64,000 nucleotides of DNA from NCBI GenBank assembly GCA_946811695.1, contig OX328126.1, forward strand, positions 79,936,214-80,000,213, in the 5' to 3' direction. Each line of letters opens with the position of its first letter. Position 1 is the first letter of the stretch. This stretch comes from Gonocerus acuteangulatus (lineage: Eukaryota > Arthropoda > Insecta > Hemiptera > Coreidae). The notes beneath the pieces are model-generated. The model ran no database searches. It had not been told where the DNA came from and saw only the letters and a program-made list of their open reading frames with translations. Shown here piece by piece: positions 32,996 through 43,759 of the stretch. Made by a program: the position numbers and the translations under genes.

Positions 32996-35900
32996 CTAAC
33001 CTACATCACTAGGACCACCAGCATGCTGCACCGCAGGAATTTTCAGCTGTTCGATATGTGCGTTCCTCTGACGGTAGGGAGGCGCTTGCGCCTTAAGTGT
33101 AACGATGTTATGCTCTTTGAGAGCAACGATCTTATAAGGTCCGTCATACCTGACGTCTTGTTTAGGCCTATTGGACGGTATTCTCCGGTAAACGATGTCT
33201 CCCAGGCGTAGAGGTCTGGCTGGTATGGTGATTTGCCTGTTGAGTCTGGTCGTTCGTTCCTGCTTTTCTCGGATGATGCGGTTTGCTGCCTTCTGTGCGA
33301 TACTTCGTTGGTTGGCTTGTAGTTGGAGAACGGTCCCGACGACTCCGGGGTCTCCTGCGGTTTCCGGGACGTCCCTGCCTAGTTTCCACGTCCCAAACAG
33401 AATCTCGAAAGGTGAGAACCCCGTGGTGCTATGAATGGAATGATTGTAGGCAGTCACTGCAATTGTCATTGCCTCTTCCACTGGCAACGGTCGTTCCGCT
33501 TGGATTAACCGTAGGTGTTCACTGAGAGTGTTGTGAACTCTTTCAACGCCACCATGGCTTTCCGGATGTCCTGCTGTGGTAACATGGAGGGTAGCACCCC
33601 ACTTGCTGAGGAGTTGCCTGATTGTGTCATTCCGAAACTCACGACCACCATCAGTAACTAGGAGTTCTGGTGTACCGTAACACTGGCTCCACAGGCACAA
33701 GGCGCGCCGTACTTCGTCTGCACTTTTCGTCACTACAGGAACGGCCATTACCAGCTTACTAAATATGTCAAGGATAGTTACCCAGAACTGTCCCTTCCAT
33801 GTGAAGGTATCCGCTTGAAGAACAAGTAGAGGTCCTCTCGGTGTTAACGTTTCTACTGTTTGTGTCTGGGGGGGGCGGCGGTCGTACTTGACTTTATTAC
33901 ACACTTCACATGCGGCGACGACGTCACGAACTGTTCGGTCCATCCGTTTCCAGTAGTATTTCTGACGTAGCGCAAGGAGCATTTCACTGACCCCTCGGTG
34001 ATTGGTTTTGCCTTGATGTTGCGCAAGTGTAATGTCTTTCTGCATCTGCGGGTCGTTTACGACCTCTCCTATCCTGAGGCACCTGATAAAGGAACGATCA
34101 AGTCCGATGCGTCCTTGTTCTTTTAATCGTGCAATGCGATCCCAGAGAGTTTGGTTCTTCACGAACACATGTGTTGTAGTTCCTTGAACAGACGCGTCCT
34201 CCAACAGTCTGCAGATCGTGTCATCCTGGATGTCAGTGGTGGTAGAGATGGTACATTTTAGACTGGACCGCGTACGCTTCCCGTAAACGATTTGTGGTGA
34301 TCCTGAGGTGCTTGTTTTCCAGATGATGCATCGCTTTTTCGCGACTGCGATGTCGTCGACTTCAGGGATCGTCAAATCGCCCTCGTTTGCGGAGACTGTC
34401 TCCTCTCCGGCGCTGTGTTCACTGGTCTCCGCATCCGCTGGGTTCCATTCGCTGAAAAACTGCCGAAGTGATTGATCCGCCCCTGCGTCCTCCGTCCTCG
34501 TGACATTAACTCGTTCAAGTCGTGATAGCCAGTCAGCCACGACGTTCTCTTTCCCAGGTGTGTACCTCACTGTAAAGTTGTACTGTGCCAGCCTCTCTTT
34601 CCAGCGTACGATCCTAGCTGAGTTCTCTTTGAGATTGGCAACCCACTGGAGAGGTTTGTGGTCGGTGTGGACGACAAAGCCCCGCCCAAAAAGGTATGGC
34701 CTGAAATGATCCGTGGCCCATACGATCGCCAGCAACTCTCTTTCCAGCGCACTGTACCGTTTTTCCGTTTCCGTTAGCCGCCGGCTAGCAAAAGCTATCG
34801 GCTGTTCCCCTTTTTGAGCTCTTTGTGCCAATACCGCTCCCAATGCGTGGTCGCTTGCGTCTGTTGTTAGTATGAAGGGTTTGCGGAAGTCCGGAAACGC
34901 TAAGACCGGCGCCGTCTTCAATGTCGCAATGCAGGTTTCCAAGTTCTCTTTCATAGTCGGGGTAACGACGAATCTGCGACCTTTTTTTAGGAGGTCGTTA
35001 ATTTCTGCGACCTTCTTGGCCATACTCGGGACAAACCGCCTATAATAGTTAAGGGCTCCGAGTAGTCTCCGTACCTCTTTGGCGGTTGTCGGGGTTTTTA
35101 TTCCTGTGAGAGTGTCTACCTTCGCTGGGTCCGGTTGGATTCCGCTGCTTGAAATTACATGGCCTAAGAAGGACACCTTGGGCAGCCCTAACTTCGTCTT
35201 CTCTGGTGAAAGCTTTAAGCCAAAACGCCTTAGCCTGCCAAACACTAGTTTCAGATGATCTCGATGTTCCTCGACGGACTTACTGAACACAAGGATATCG
35301 TCCATATATCCCTGGCACCATCCTGGGCTGAGTTCACGGAGAAATTCATCCATTAAGCGCTGAAATGTTGCCGGCGCATTTTTCAGGCCGAACGGCATGC
35401 GTTTAAAGTGGTAATGGCCCCGCTCGAACGAGAAGGCGGTCTTGTCTTCGTCCTTTGGGTGCATGCGAATTTGGTGGTATCCAGCTTTGAGATCCAGCGT
35501 GCTGAACACCGTCGCGCCGCTGAGCCTGTCCAGAATATCTTCTAATCTTGGAAGTGGGTACCGTTCATCTTGGGTGACTTCATTTAATTTACGGTAGTCT
35601 ACCACTACTCTATACTTCCCGGGGGATCCCGCCTTAGGCACTGCCCACAGAGGGCTATTAAAGGCTGACTTGCTCGGAACTATAATCCCTTGATCCAGCA
35701 TCGCTTGGATTTCATCCTGGATGGCGGCTTTGAAGGCCTGAGGATATCTCCTTTCCTTTACGTAAACGGTGCGATCCGAGCTAAGGATTATTTCGTGGCG
35801 GGTCTTTCCAGTCGCCCCTAGGGGCTTCCCTTCATTGTAAAAAACATCAGCAAAGGCTTCCTTGAGGTCACTCCACTTTGACTCCTCAGACTCGATGGCG

Positions 35901-36289
35901 CCAATTTGCAATTTGTTTCTTCGGCCTGCTCCCGTGACGTATCGCTCTGAACCAACTCGCACTCTCCACCGCTCGTTCGACGCTCTTATCCTTCCGCCAA
36001 GAAGCTGTAATGCATCACACCCAAGTATGCCTTGGTACTCGGCAGGCATAAGCGGCACTACGTGAACAGTCAGGTTACAACCATTTCCACCCCACACCTC
36101 AAGGGGGATCTTGATTTCGCCCTCTACGGCGCAGTCTCCTCCGAGTGTTACGAGGTTACACTCGCACTTTCTAATAAGCTGCTTCCCCCAGGTTTGCACA
36201 CTCTTGTGAAGTGCGTCGGCGGCGATCAGCGTGCAGGTGCTCCCTGTATCCACCAGCCACCTCACCTTCGCCGCCTCTATAATCGGCAA
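32996..36289 (-). CDS. Gypsy pol: protease, RT, RNase H, integrase
   Basis: About 1097 residues open from just after the TGA that ends gag. No ATG is needed if pol is made by readthrough; residue 1 is counted from the TTG at 36289. Aspartic protease: DTGS at 14-17. RT: LDLKAGYHQI (265-274) and the catalytic YMDD (328-331). RNase H: TDASD (476-480) and HTDHKPLQW. Integrase: zinc finger His758/His764/Cys794/Cys797, then Asp826, Asp880 and Glu916 with 35 residues between the last two. The final 100 residues are basic and have no chromodomain I can recognise. All core residues are present, so the product looks competent. Confidence 0.93.
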   Translation of the reverse strand: MPIIEAAKVRWLVDTGSTCTLIAADALHKSVQTWGKQLIRKCECNLVTLGGDCAVEGEIKIPLEVWGGNGCNLTVHVVPLMPAEYQGILGCDALQLLGGRIRASNERWRVRVGSERYVTGAGRRNKLQIGAIESEESKWSDLKEAFADVFYNEGKPLGATGKTRHEIILSSDRTVYVKERRYPQAFKAAIQDEIQAMLDQGIIVPSKSAFNSPLWAVPKAGSPGKYRVVVDYRKLNEVTQDERYPLPRLEDILDRLSGATVFSTLDLKAGYHQIRMHPKDEDKTAFSFERGHYHFKRMPFGLKNAPATFQRLMDEFLRELSPGWCQGYMDDILVFSKSVEEHRDHLKLVFGRLRRFGLKLSPEKTKLGLPKVSFLGHVISSSGIQPDPAKVDTLTGIKTPTTAKEVRRLLGALNYYRRFVPSMAKKVAEINDLLKKGRRFVVTPTMKENLETCIATLKTAPVLAFPDFRKPFILTTDASDHALGAVLAQRAQKGEQPIAFASRRLTETEKRYSALERELLAIVWATDHFRPYLFGRGFVVHTDHKPLQWVANLKENSARIVRWKERLAQYNFTVRYTPGKENVVADWLSRLERVNVTRTEDAGADQSLRQFFSEWNPADAETSEHSAGEETVSANEGDLTIPEVDDIAVAKKRCIIWKTSTSGSPQIVYGKRTRSSLKCTISTTTDIQDDTICRLLEDASVQGTTTHVFVKNQTLWDRIARLKEQGRIGLDRSFIRCLRIGEVVNDPQMQKDITLAQHQGKTNHRGVSEMLLALRQKYYWKRMDRTVRDVVAACEVCNKVKYDRRPPQTQTVETLTPRGPLLVLQADTFTWKGQFWVTILDIFSKLVMAVPVVTKSADEVRRALCLWSQCYGTPELLVTDGGREFRNDTIRQLLSKWGATLHVTTAGHPESHGGVERVHNTLSEHLRLIQAERPLPVEEAMTIAVTAYNHSIHSTTGFSPFEILFGTWKLGRDVPETAGDPGVVGTVLQLQANQRSIAQKAANRIIREKQERTTRLNRQITIPARPLRLGDIVYRRIPSNRPKQDVRYDGPYKIVALKEHNIVTLKAQAPPYRQRNAHIEQLKIPAVQHAGGPSDVG

Positions 36290-36343
36290 CCCTCTGCACT
36301 CTGGTATGATCTTCCCTCGGTTGCCGCGCTGCTCACACGTTTC

Positions 36344-36346
36344 TCA
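36344..36346 (-). other. In-frame TGA between gag and pol
   Basis: The codon before is AAA and the codon after is GAA. Gag and pol are otherwise one uninterrupted frame of about 1520 codons. Either the element uses stop-codon readthrough to set the Gag:Pol ratio, or this copy carries one nonsense change in a single-ORF element. Confidence 0.85.
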
Positions 36347-37564
36347 TTTGTCGCGTTTCTTCACCTGGCATGCATGCAGCACCGCTGCATACGACGTAAG
36401 ACGCCTCGCTGGTTTCTTCGTCTCCTCTTCCACTTCGGACTCGCTGGTGTCATCGGAGTCTCTCGTTGACTCCTCGTCCCTAACACTTGCGCGTCTTCTG
36501 TTTACCCGGTGAAAGTTTACCTCCATTGGCTCCCCCTGGTCCGGAGGTGTTTTCTTGAGATACGGACATCGCCTCGCGACGTGGCCTGTGCTGTCGCATT
36601 CAAAACATCGTATGCGAGGGCATCGCGCTGCAATGTGCCCCTTTTTCCCACATTCGTAGCACGTTTTGTCTGCGATTGCTTCTCTACGCCGCGGGGGGTC
36701 TCGCCTTGTATCTGCTTGCCGCCGGTTTCCTCTCGCAACCCTCCTCTCGTACGTATCCCTCTGCTCACCTCGTCTTGAGTCTTCGGGTTGTCTTCGCTGC
36801 CTGGGTTTCCGCACTCTGGTCCACCAGTCATCCTCCGCCATTACCGCGTGAGCTTCTGCGTCCTTTTCGCCTTCTTCGACTAGGGCTCGGGCTGCATCTA
36901 CGAACTTCACGTCGGGGCCTAACACTTGCCCTGTCTGTTTCCCCAAATGTACCTTTATGATCCTCTCCATTGCCAGGCGCATTACTGGTGTCTCGTCCTC
37001 GCTTTCTTGCTCACTAAGTTTGTCGATAATCTTATCGTACCATCTGAGCAGCCGTCCAGCGACATCTCCCTTTGATTGATGGTTCCCTCGAGTTTCTTGA
37101 AGCATTCGTATGATGTCTTCTTCGACTGCCCATCTCCCGCCTGCGTAGGCTCGCTTTAGTCTTGTCTTCACTGTAGCCCAATCCGTTCCAGTGTCGCACT
37201 GTATCTGGTTGAGAATTGAGCGCTTTACTCTGCCGACAAGCGCTGCCTTTAGGGTAGCTACGTCGCAGGGATCAAGCCATCCTGCCTTTTGTTTATCCTT
37301 GATAGCATCAATTATCCGATCCCCATCTTTTAAAAAATGGGCGAGTTCTCCTACATCTCCAGTAAACCGCTCTATTTGGCTAATTGCCGTCCTCGTGTCT
37401 TGAGCATTCGCTGCTTTAATTTTTATCCACTCAATCGTGAGCGACGCGGTTGCTGCGTCCATCACTGGCGCTGCGTCCATCATTGGCGCTGCTGCTGCCT
37501 CGTCTGTCATCCTATTCGCATTCAATCGATCCTGTGTCGTCAATCGCACCCTTCGCGTCGACAT
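36344..37564 (-). CDS. Gypsy gag
   Basis: 406 residues. It forms the capsid and binds the RNA. The N-terminal two thirds contain the helical capsid-like part (QIERFTGD, FLKDGDRII, LKAALVGR). Two zinc knuckles of the CX2CX4HX4C type lie at 302-315 and 320-333. Arg-rich stretches precede them and an acidic patch (about 363-382) follows. The frame closes with a TGA at 36344-36346, and pol continues in the same frame. The start at 37564 follows the primer-binding site by 27 bases. Confidence 0.9.
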   Translation of the reverse strand: MSTRRVRLTTQDRLNANRMTDEAAAAPMMDAAPVMDAATASLTIEWIKIKAANAQDTRTAISQIERFTGDVGELAHFLKDGDRIIDAIKDKQKAGWLDPCDVATLKAALVGRVKRSILNQIQCDTGTDWATVKTRLKRAYAGGRWAVEEDIIRMLQETRGNHQSKGDVAGRLLRWYDKIIDKLSEQESEDETPVMRLAMERIIKVHLGKQTGQVLGPDVKFVDAARALVEEGEKDAEAHAVMAEDDWWTRVRKPRQRRQPEDSRRGEQRDTYERRVARGNRRQADTRRDPPRRREAIADKTCYECGKKGHIAARCPRIRCFECDSTGHVARRCPYLKKTPPDQGEPMEVNFHRVNRRRASVRDEESTRDSDDTSESEVEEETKKPARRLTSYAAVLHACQVKKRDK

Positions 37565-37591
37565 ACACTGAACGCGTCACTGCACTCACGA

Positions 37592-37609
37592 TCCCGGGTT
37601 TCGGCACCA
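37592..37609 (-). promoter_or_regulatory. Primer-binding site, tRNA-Phe
   Basis: Minus strand tggtgccgaaacccggga, starting at the LTR edge. It is complementary to the 18-base 3' end of animal tRNA-Phe (ending gggtttcggcaCCA), recalled from the conserved eukaryotic tRNA-Phe sequence. Confidence 0.8.
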
Positions 37610-37776
37610 GTTAAGCACACTACGCGTTAGAATACGTTTTTAAAAAACACTATAAGTATAGGGATAGGTAGTTAGAGAACGAGATGTAAACATCGACTGA
37701 CTTTATTTAATCCTGCTGAGCCTTATATAGGCTCAGCTTGTTTGTTTACATTACTTGAGTCTCCCTCTCCCTAACA
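37609..37776 (-). repeat. Gypsy 5' LTR
   Basis: 168 bp, matching the 3' LTR base for base by eye. Holds a palindromic TATA region (37715-37737) and an AATAAA on the minus strand (within 37700-37708), which suits a short U3-R-U5. Confidence 0.95.
37715..37737 (-). promoter_or_regulatory. TATA box within a 23-bp palindrome
   Basis: Inverted arms gctgagcc / ggctcagc flank TATATAA, which points in the direction of transcription. The same structure lies at 32626-32648 in the 3' LTR. Confidence 0.65.
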
Positions 37777-37871
37777 TATATATATGTCTGTTAACACGAT
37801 AGCGGCCAGAGTTTTTGTTTTTTCGTCACGAAACTTAGTAAACAGCATTCAATTAGCAAACGATTAAACGA

Positions 37872-38935
37872 GTTCGTTAACCACCTAGATCGGTCCACCG
37901 GAAGGGGGGGGGGGTTTACCCCGAACCCAAAACACTAATTTGACCATGTAATATTTGTTATATTTCAACGACACTTGGTATTCGTAGTGGTAATCTAAAG
38001 AGAAAATTGAGATGTAAAAAAAACTAAATCGGTTCATTAGAAGGGGGGGGGTTACTTCGGACCGACAATACCAATTTGCCACTACCAGCCGAGATTTTTG
38101 TTATAGTTCGACGAAACTTGGTATTCGTAGTGGTAATCTAAAGAGAAAAGTGAGATGTAAAAATAAACTAAATCGGTTCATTAGAAGGGGGGGGGGTTTA
38201 CTTCGGACCCACAATACCAGTTTGCCACTACCAGCCGAGATTTTTGTTATAGTTCGACGAAACTTGGTATTCGTAGTGGTAATCTAAAGAGAAAAGTGAG
38301 ATGTAAAAATAAACTAAATCGGTTCATTAGAAGGGGGGGGGGTTTACTTCGGACCCACAATACCAATTTGCCACTACCAGCCGAGATTTTTGTTATAGTT
38401 CGACGAAACTTGGTATTCGTAGTGGTAATCTAAAGAGAAAAGTGAGATGTAAAAATAAACTAAATCGGTTCATTAGAAGGGGGGGGGGGTTTACTTCGGA
38501 CCCACAATACCAATTCGCCACTACCATCCGTGATTTTTGTTATATTTCGACGAAACTTGGTATTCGTAGTGGTAATCTAGAGGGAAAAGTGAGATGTAAA
38601 AATAAACTAAATCGGTTCATTAGAAGGGTAGGGTTTACTCCGGACCCACAATACCAATTCGCCACTACCAGCCGTGATTTTTGGTATATTTCGACAAAAC
38701 TCGGTATTTGTAGCGGTAATCTTCAGGTACAAATGTGTTGTAAAAATAAACTAAATCGGTTCATTAGGAGGGGGGGGGGTTTACTTCGGACCCAAATTAC
38801 TAATATACTCATACCGGTCGAAATTTCTCCTGTATTGTAACGAAACAAGGTATACGTCGTGGGAAAGAAGTGCTGTAAAAATGTGCTAAATCGATCAATC
38901 GGAAAGGGGGGCTTACTTTGTACTATATTTCAATA
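37872..38935. repeat. 146-bp satellite, about seven copies
   Basis: Phase marks (ggtattcgtagtgg) fall at 37977, 38120, 38266, 38412, 38559 and 38702, so the unit is 143-147 bp. Each unit has a G-run of variable length after ggttcattagaa. The outer copies are more diverged, the middle ones nearly identical. Six units match closely, with a diverged seventh. The spurious frame across it is not a gene. Confidence 0.93.
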
Positions 38936-39643
38936 GATTAGCCCGCCAGACGTAGGGTCGCAAGGCCACCGCAAGGAACGCTATCTCCCACTAGAGACTG
39001 TATCCTGTTCCTGCGTCAGATCAAAAGACGAAAATATAAAGTTTTTTTTGTATTTATTAACTAGCGTAGTAGGTAACATGTGTAAACATAACTCTAGAAG
39101 GAAATTAATAATTGAACAGTTACTCATTACAAAATTAAAAGAGAACTATTCATGTTTTTATTCTATTTATGTAGGATATTTTTAGCAAATTATTCTGGAA
39201 AGCAGTCTACTCTACCCAAATTTTGAGGAAAGTGCTTAGTTATGCAGATCCTGCGTGACGGACTTTTTATAATTAGTCATCTAGCTGTCGTCATTCACTG
39301 GACCGAATACATCTTTTTGATTGGAGGAAAATGTCGAATGCTTTGGTGTAGTTAAAGTTCACTACTGCTACCATAAGTACGAATCATATCAAATATCACG
39401 GAAGAGCGATTTCAAGCGATGCTCAATTGAAATTCTTCATCTATTCGAACATTAACATTGTCTATTCGTTCCTCCCTCTAGAGAGGATTATATCAGGGGG
39501 ATCCGCCCCTCTTCGTTTAGAAATTAATAAATGCAAATACCCTGATAATCCGAACCCGCAAACCAATGTCATCGTGTGAAGGGGGGATATACTTAACTAC
39601 AGAAAGCGTAAAAACTATTTATGAATTAGTTATATATCAACAC
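38936..39643. other. Non-coding stretch
   Basis: AT-rich, no repeat or frame of note. Confidence 0.5.
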
Positions 39644-39831
39644 GGGAGGCCCGGTGGTCATCATTGCTAAGGCGTTTGCACTCCGTGCCTAAGATCTTAG
39701 ATTCGATTCCCACTAGGAGTGATGTTTTTTCTTTCGAAAAAAAAACCCTATCTTGGCTAGAAAATGCTAACCTATGACAACCCATCCTAAAATTTGTTGT
39801 CAATAATAAATGGACAATAAAATGTAAATAA
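39644..39831 (+). mobile_element. tRNA-headed SINE, family S1
   Basis: Head ggcccggtggtcatcattgc, box tagattcgattcccac, hairpin region and tail acaacccatcctaaaatttg, diverged from 22962. Confidence 0.8.
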
Positions 39832-41159
39832 TAGAGGGATAGGAAAAAATCTGTCACGTAGGAGTTGCATAACTAGGCGCATTCATCGGATGGTTAGGGA
39901 TGGTTGTTTATTAAACAACATGAATACTTTTGCTGAAGACGGGGCTGTATCAAGACATTATATTTTAATTGTTTATATTTTAATCGTTTATATTTGAAAG
40001 AGTTATTTATTTATTTATTTATTGTTCCTTTTCTTTCGATCTCTATATAAACTGTTTTGCTCCAAAATAAAAATGTTTTTCTTGGTTTTCTTCTGTTCTG
40101 TAGTAAAACCCAAAATCTAACGCAGCGATTAAGTTCTTTATAGAACACATGTTCCTGATTAATTGGCTATGTTTTTGAGTTTCCTTCGATGTAAGAAAGT
40201 ACAAAGAACGGTCGGTATGAGAAGAGTGATAATTTGAATCTGGAATAAACCACAATTTCTACTATATCAATTTGTATTATTTGTACAACGCGTCTTTCTT
40301 TCAATATAACAGTACTTTACATTTTTCATCAATATCTCCTGCTTGACATTTTTATTATAAATTAATGTTGTGCATCACGGATGATGTCACAGATATTTCC
40401 TTCCAAGTCACTATGCTCCAGGCGTAACTGCCTCTAAGATACTTTGTCCGTCCACTGATCCGGACACAGTCCGGTTGGTATGGTTTTGGCGAACCACACC
40501 ATCCATGGTTTACGGTTTTCAACCCATGGCCTGTATCATACCACAGGGATTTGCTATCACGGCAGAAATCTCTCCTCCGTCCACAAACCCCGTACTCCGG
40601 CATGCTCCTAATCGTCAGGTGTGAACGGAACCCTTAATCCCCATTGTATCCGTCCTTTGTCCAACCACCCTTGACAGAACCAAAGAGCCGGGGAAGATAT
40701 TCCCAAAGCGGATTTCAGCCAACACCTTGTCCTCTCTCCTGTCCATCAGCCCGGCAAATCCTTCGTATTTGGCTCCTTTTTTCAAACGAATCCTAGAATC
40801 CTTAATCCTGTTTGGTTGTTTTCTAACACAAAATCGCTTCTAAAAACATGGTACAAAACATTCGCTACTGAAAAGAATGCTCCTTTTTGCACCTCACTCA
40901 AGGTCGAGTCACACAATAATTCACATCCACTCTCCAATTTACACTTCGCCTTTTGGCCTTGTCACAAGAAACCAGTGACAGTGGCAATTCTCAACGATTA
41001 TATAACAGCACCTTTAAGAAATCATATACTAGCTATAAACTTTAATGAGGTCCCACTAATATTCGCTTTTGTTACTTCATCCTATTTTCCACTGCCTACT
41101 ATAATAATACCACCAATTTCAAAACTGGCAGACGGCTGCACACCAGTGCTTAAGATTTA
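39832..41159. other. Non-coding stretch with a Cys-containing open frame
   Basis: The minus strand at 40355-40603 is open for 82 codons with five Cys and a run WYDTGHGLKTVNHGWC. I do not recognise it, and it has no splice sites or homologue I can name. 40370-40800 is GC-richer than its surroundings. It could be an exon or chance. Confidence 0.25.
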
Positions 41160-42850
41160 GAGTTTATGGGCTTTCAGGTACACTTTGACTTAATGAATCG
41201 AATGAAACCATTTTCTTAGCTCATCTATATCCGTTTACAAAAAAAAAGACGCTGTGCGCGTATGGCCTTTCTTTTTTAGGCCTCCTGGTACACTTTTCTT
41301 CAACGTATGGAAACGATTGAAACAACTCTAAAGGTGATATCCGTCATCGTTTTCGAGTAACGTGGATAAAAAAATGTATTTATTACTAATTTTTGGTTGG
41401 GGTACTTAGGATTGTTGGATTTAGTTTACATACTTTCTGCATGTTTGGCATTCATCTAAACTAAGATATTCAAATTTTGGGTACATTTGGAGAGAAGGAA
41501 GTATTCGAAAAAAATATATTTGTAAACAGTTTTCGGATTTTTGTATATGTTCTTAAATATTTCTAAACCAGTTGGGAAATCGTGGTAAATGGAAAGTAAC
41601 CATTCAAGAGGTTAATAAATAAGTGCTTAAAACCTTGAAGGTGTTGATTTCGTTTATTTGAACGGTTCATTTTGTCTGATTTTCGTCGTTTTTTCTTTAC
41701 TCCTTGTTATTTGTATTTTATTTCATGGGAATGGTGTGCAAATGTCTGAATTATTTTTTGGTTTTTAACCTTTATGTACATGCATTGTGCTCATCACTGA
41801 ATGTGGACAACCTATCCCGGTTGTCCCCAATCACCTATCTTATTCATTCCCCAATTCCATATGATGAGAAACATCTTATTGTCCTTCAAACTTTCTAACT
41901 TATCGACCGCCAGCAAATTACATACATGATCTTTAGGTAATCGAGATTTCTTCACAATCGATCGGGAATCGAGTTCCGAAAGGATTTCTACAGAAGTACT
42001 CTAGGAGATTGGCAGGCTAATGTAGGGTAAACCCGGGCCCACTGGCTATTAGTCTGTCACTAACATTGGCTCCTCTACCTCTTTGGGCTGGCAATCATAA
42101 CCTTAACGGTATGTAACCACCACATGTCAACAATAACACTAATACTTACCAGAGCTTATTCCACATATGTCTTGTTATTTACTAAGGCGTCCGTCAGTAA
42201 AGGCAAACAAAAAAGGAGAATTGTACGCCTGGTATTGAATAACGAATCGTTTGTGTACACTCACTTCCAATTGACAGCAATATTCGATAATATGCACGTC
42301 GGCATGGAGTTTTATAGAAACTGTGGAACGTATTGGCTTGTACGGGAAGTTCGTAGAGATTTTGAAAAATATATCTCAATTATTTGAATTTAGAACGAAT
42401 AAAAAGCCTTCGGTTTCCATATGGAGGAAACCCGCTTATTTGCGAGTTCCGACTAAAAAATCACTATTTAAAAGCCATAGATCACGAAAACAACGGAGGT
42501 TCATATTTGTATATATATTTGATTGTATTATGAGATTCGCAACTTTAGCGATTAGCTCATGATCACGAAAATCTCTGTCTTGTCAAGAAGGAAAAGCAAA
42601 ACAAAAATTACGAAGACAAAAGCAACAAGAATTAAATAACCTATAAATCGGTGCTTAACTGGAGCACTTTTCACATAGGGCACTGACAGTTTCCTACGAT
42701 CTTGCATCGTCCTGGAATTTCAGTTTATTTGTTATTACATTTCTCTCGAAAGATTAGGACATGAAACTCACAGTTTCTATTGTAAGCTCTCCAAATGGCA
42801 CCGAGGATAAGAACGGAATCGCGCTAAGATGTCGCTGTTCTCGCGAGTAG
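41160..42850 (+). repeat. Dispersed family E, copy 5
   Basis: 41282-41700 contains the family blocks (ttcaacgtatggaaacgatt, taaactaagatattcaaatt). The end block (ggataagaacggaatcgcgc) returns at 42800-42825, about 1 kb later than in copy 4, so unrelated sequence was inserted between. No gene is seen in that insert. Confidence 0.55.
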
Positions 42851-43130
42851 TGTTGTTTTTTTTTGTTGTTGTTTTTTTTAGCATAAATATGCTTTAGTGT
42901 TGACTAAACGAAATAAAAGTTACAAAAAAGGGTCCACTGACGTTCGCGCATGCGAGGTAGCCATGTACGAAAAAGAAGGCTGTATGTTTTAACGTACATT
43001 ACATAGGTTTGTCGGGTGGAAGACCTGAAACATATTTATGTTCCCGAATTTGAGCAGAAGGTTCTAATTTTTCTATATACTTTCAATTCGGTTAATAAAA
43101 AGATTATTAAACACAAATCGATTTTTTGTT

Positions 43131-43340
43131 TTATTACACGAGTCTCCTCGTGGTCAGCACACTGGATTTTTATGCGGGAGGTGTCGGTTCAAGCCCCGCC
43201 TACGGGAGATTGACTTTTTTCAGCGTTTAACCTCGCTGGGAAAATTCCCTGCTAGAACATGAGTGCTCATAAAGCATGGCAACTGTACAGAACCTAACGT
43301 TAATTGCCTAGAAGCCGGTGCAAAAAATAATAATAAAATA
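43131..43340 (+). mobile_element. tRNA-headed SINE, family S3
   Basis: Head cgagtctcctcgtggtcagc and box tcggttcaagccccgcct look like tRNA boxes. The body ends gttaattgcctagaagccgg with a tail aataataataaaata. Related to the tail at 26690-26815. Confidence 0.7.
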
Positions 43341-43341
43341 A

Positions 43342-43347
<6 letters not shown>

Positions 43348-43396
<49 letters not shown>
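43348..43396. repeat. AT microsatellite
   Basis: About 48 bases of AT repeat following the SINE tail. Confidence 0.95.
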
Positions 43397-43400
<4 letters not shown>

Positions 43401-43479
43401 CGTTATAAGCATAAATATCTACTGAATTAAGATATTTTTGAATGTGTATAATATGAATATGAAAAAAGTTACTTGTTTG

Positions 43480-43735
43480 ACTTCTAAGAAATGTCCGACT
43501 CACAGAAACTGCATGATCTTAGCGTCATGATCTTGGTCCAAGTGCGGTTTTGAAAGGGTAGAAACTAAAACCTTCAATTAAATGAAACCAACGCTTCTAA
43601 AACAGGAAGTACCAAAACTAAAATTCGCATTCACTTTATACAGCTTTCATTGAATGAGGTAGCACGCTCCTTTTTTGTAGAAAATATATTAGTCTTTCGA
43701 ATCGTCACCTCCAGTCAACCAGAGATATTAAAAAT
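43480..43735 (-). repeat. Dispersed family E, end fragment
   Basis: Minus strand carries cgctaagatcatgcagtttc...gagtcggac, then the ttttgtagaaaatat block. A T-run follows at 43767. Confidence 0.55.
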
Positions 43736-43759
43736 ATGTACGAAAAGAACAGACCTCCA

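Larger units (their letters stand above)
32520..37776 (-). mobile_element. Ty3/Gypsy LTR retrotransposon, full length
   Basis: 5.26 kb, transcribed on the minus strand. Order (5' to 3'): LTR (37776-37609), primer-binding site for tRNA-Phe, gag (37564-36344), one TGA, pol with protease, RT, RNase H and integrase (to 32996), polypurine tract (32699-32688), LTR (32687-32520). The two LTRs are identical by eye. The flanking TATA on both sides is compatible with a 4-bp duplication but cannot be proven inside an AT repeat. No env is seen. Confidence 0.95.

Noticed and set aside
32996..37564. Envelope gene making the Gypsy element an errantivirus
   Set aside because: No third open frame lies between pol and the 3' LTR (32688-32995).
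38442..38840. 132-codon open frame
   Set aside because: It is the 146-bp satellite read in one frame; the repeats explain it.
40355..40603. Cys-containing minus frame as a secreted protein
   Set aside because: No signal peptide, no splice sites and no recognised spacing of Cys. Kept only as a note.
43131..43200. A true tRNA gene
   Set aside because: Boxes match, but the stems do not pair and the body and tail are those of a SINE.
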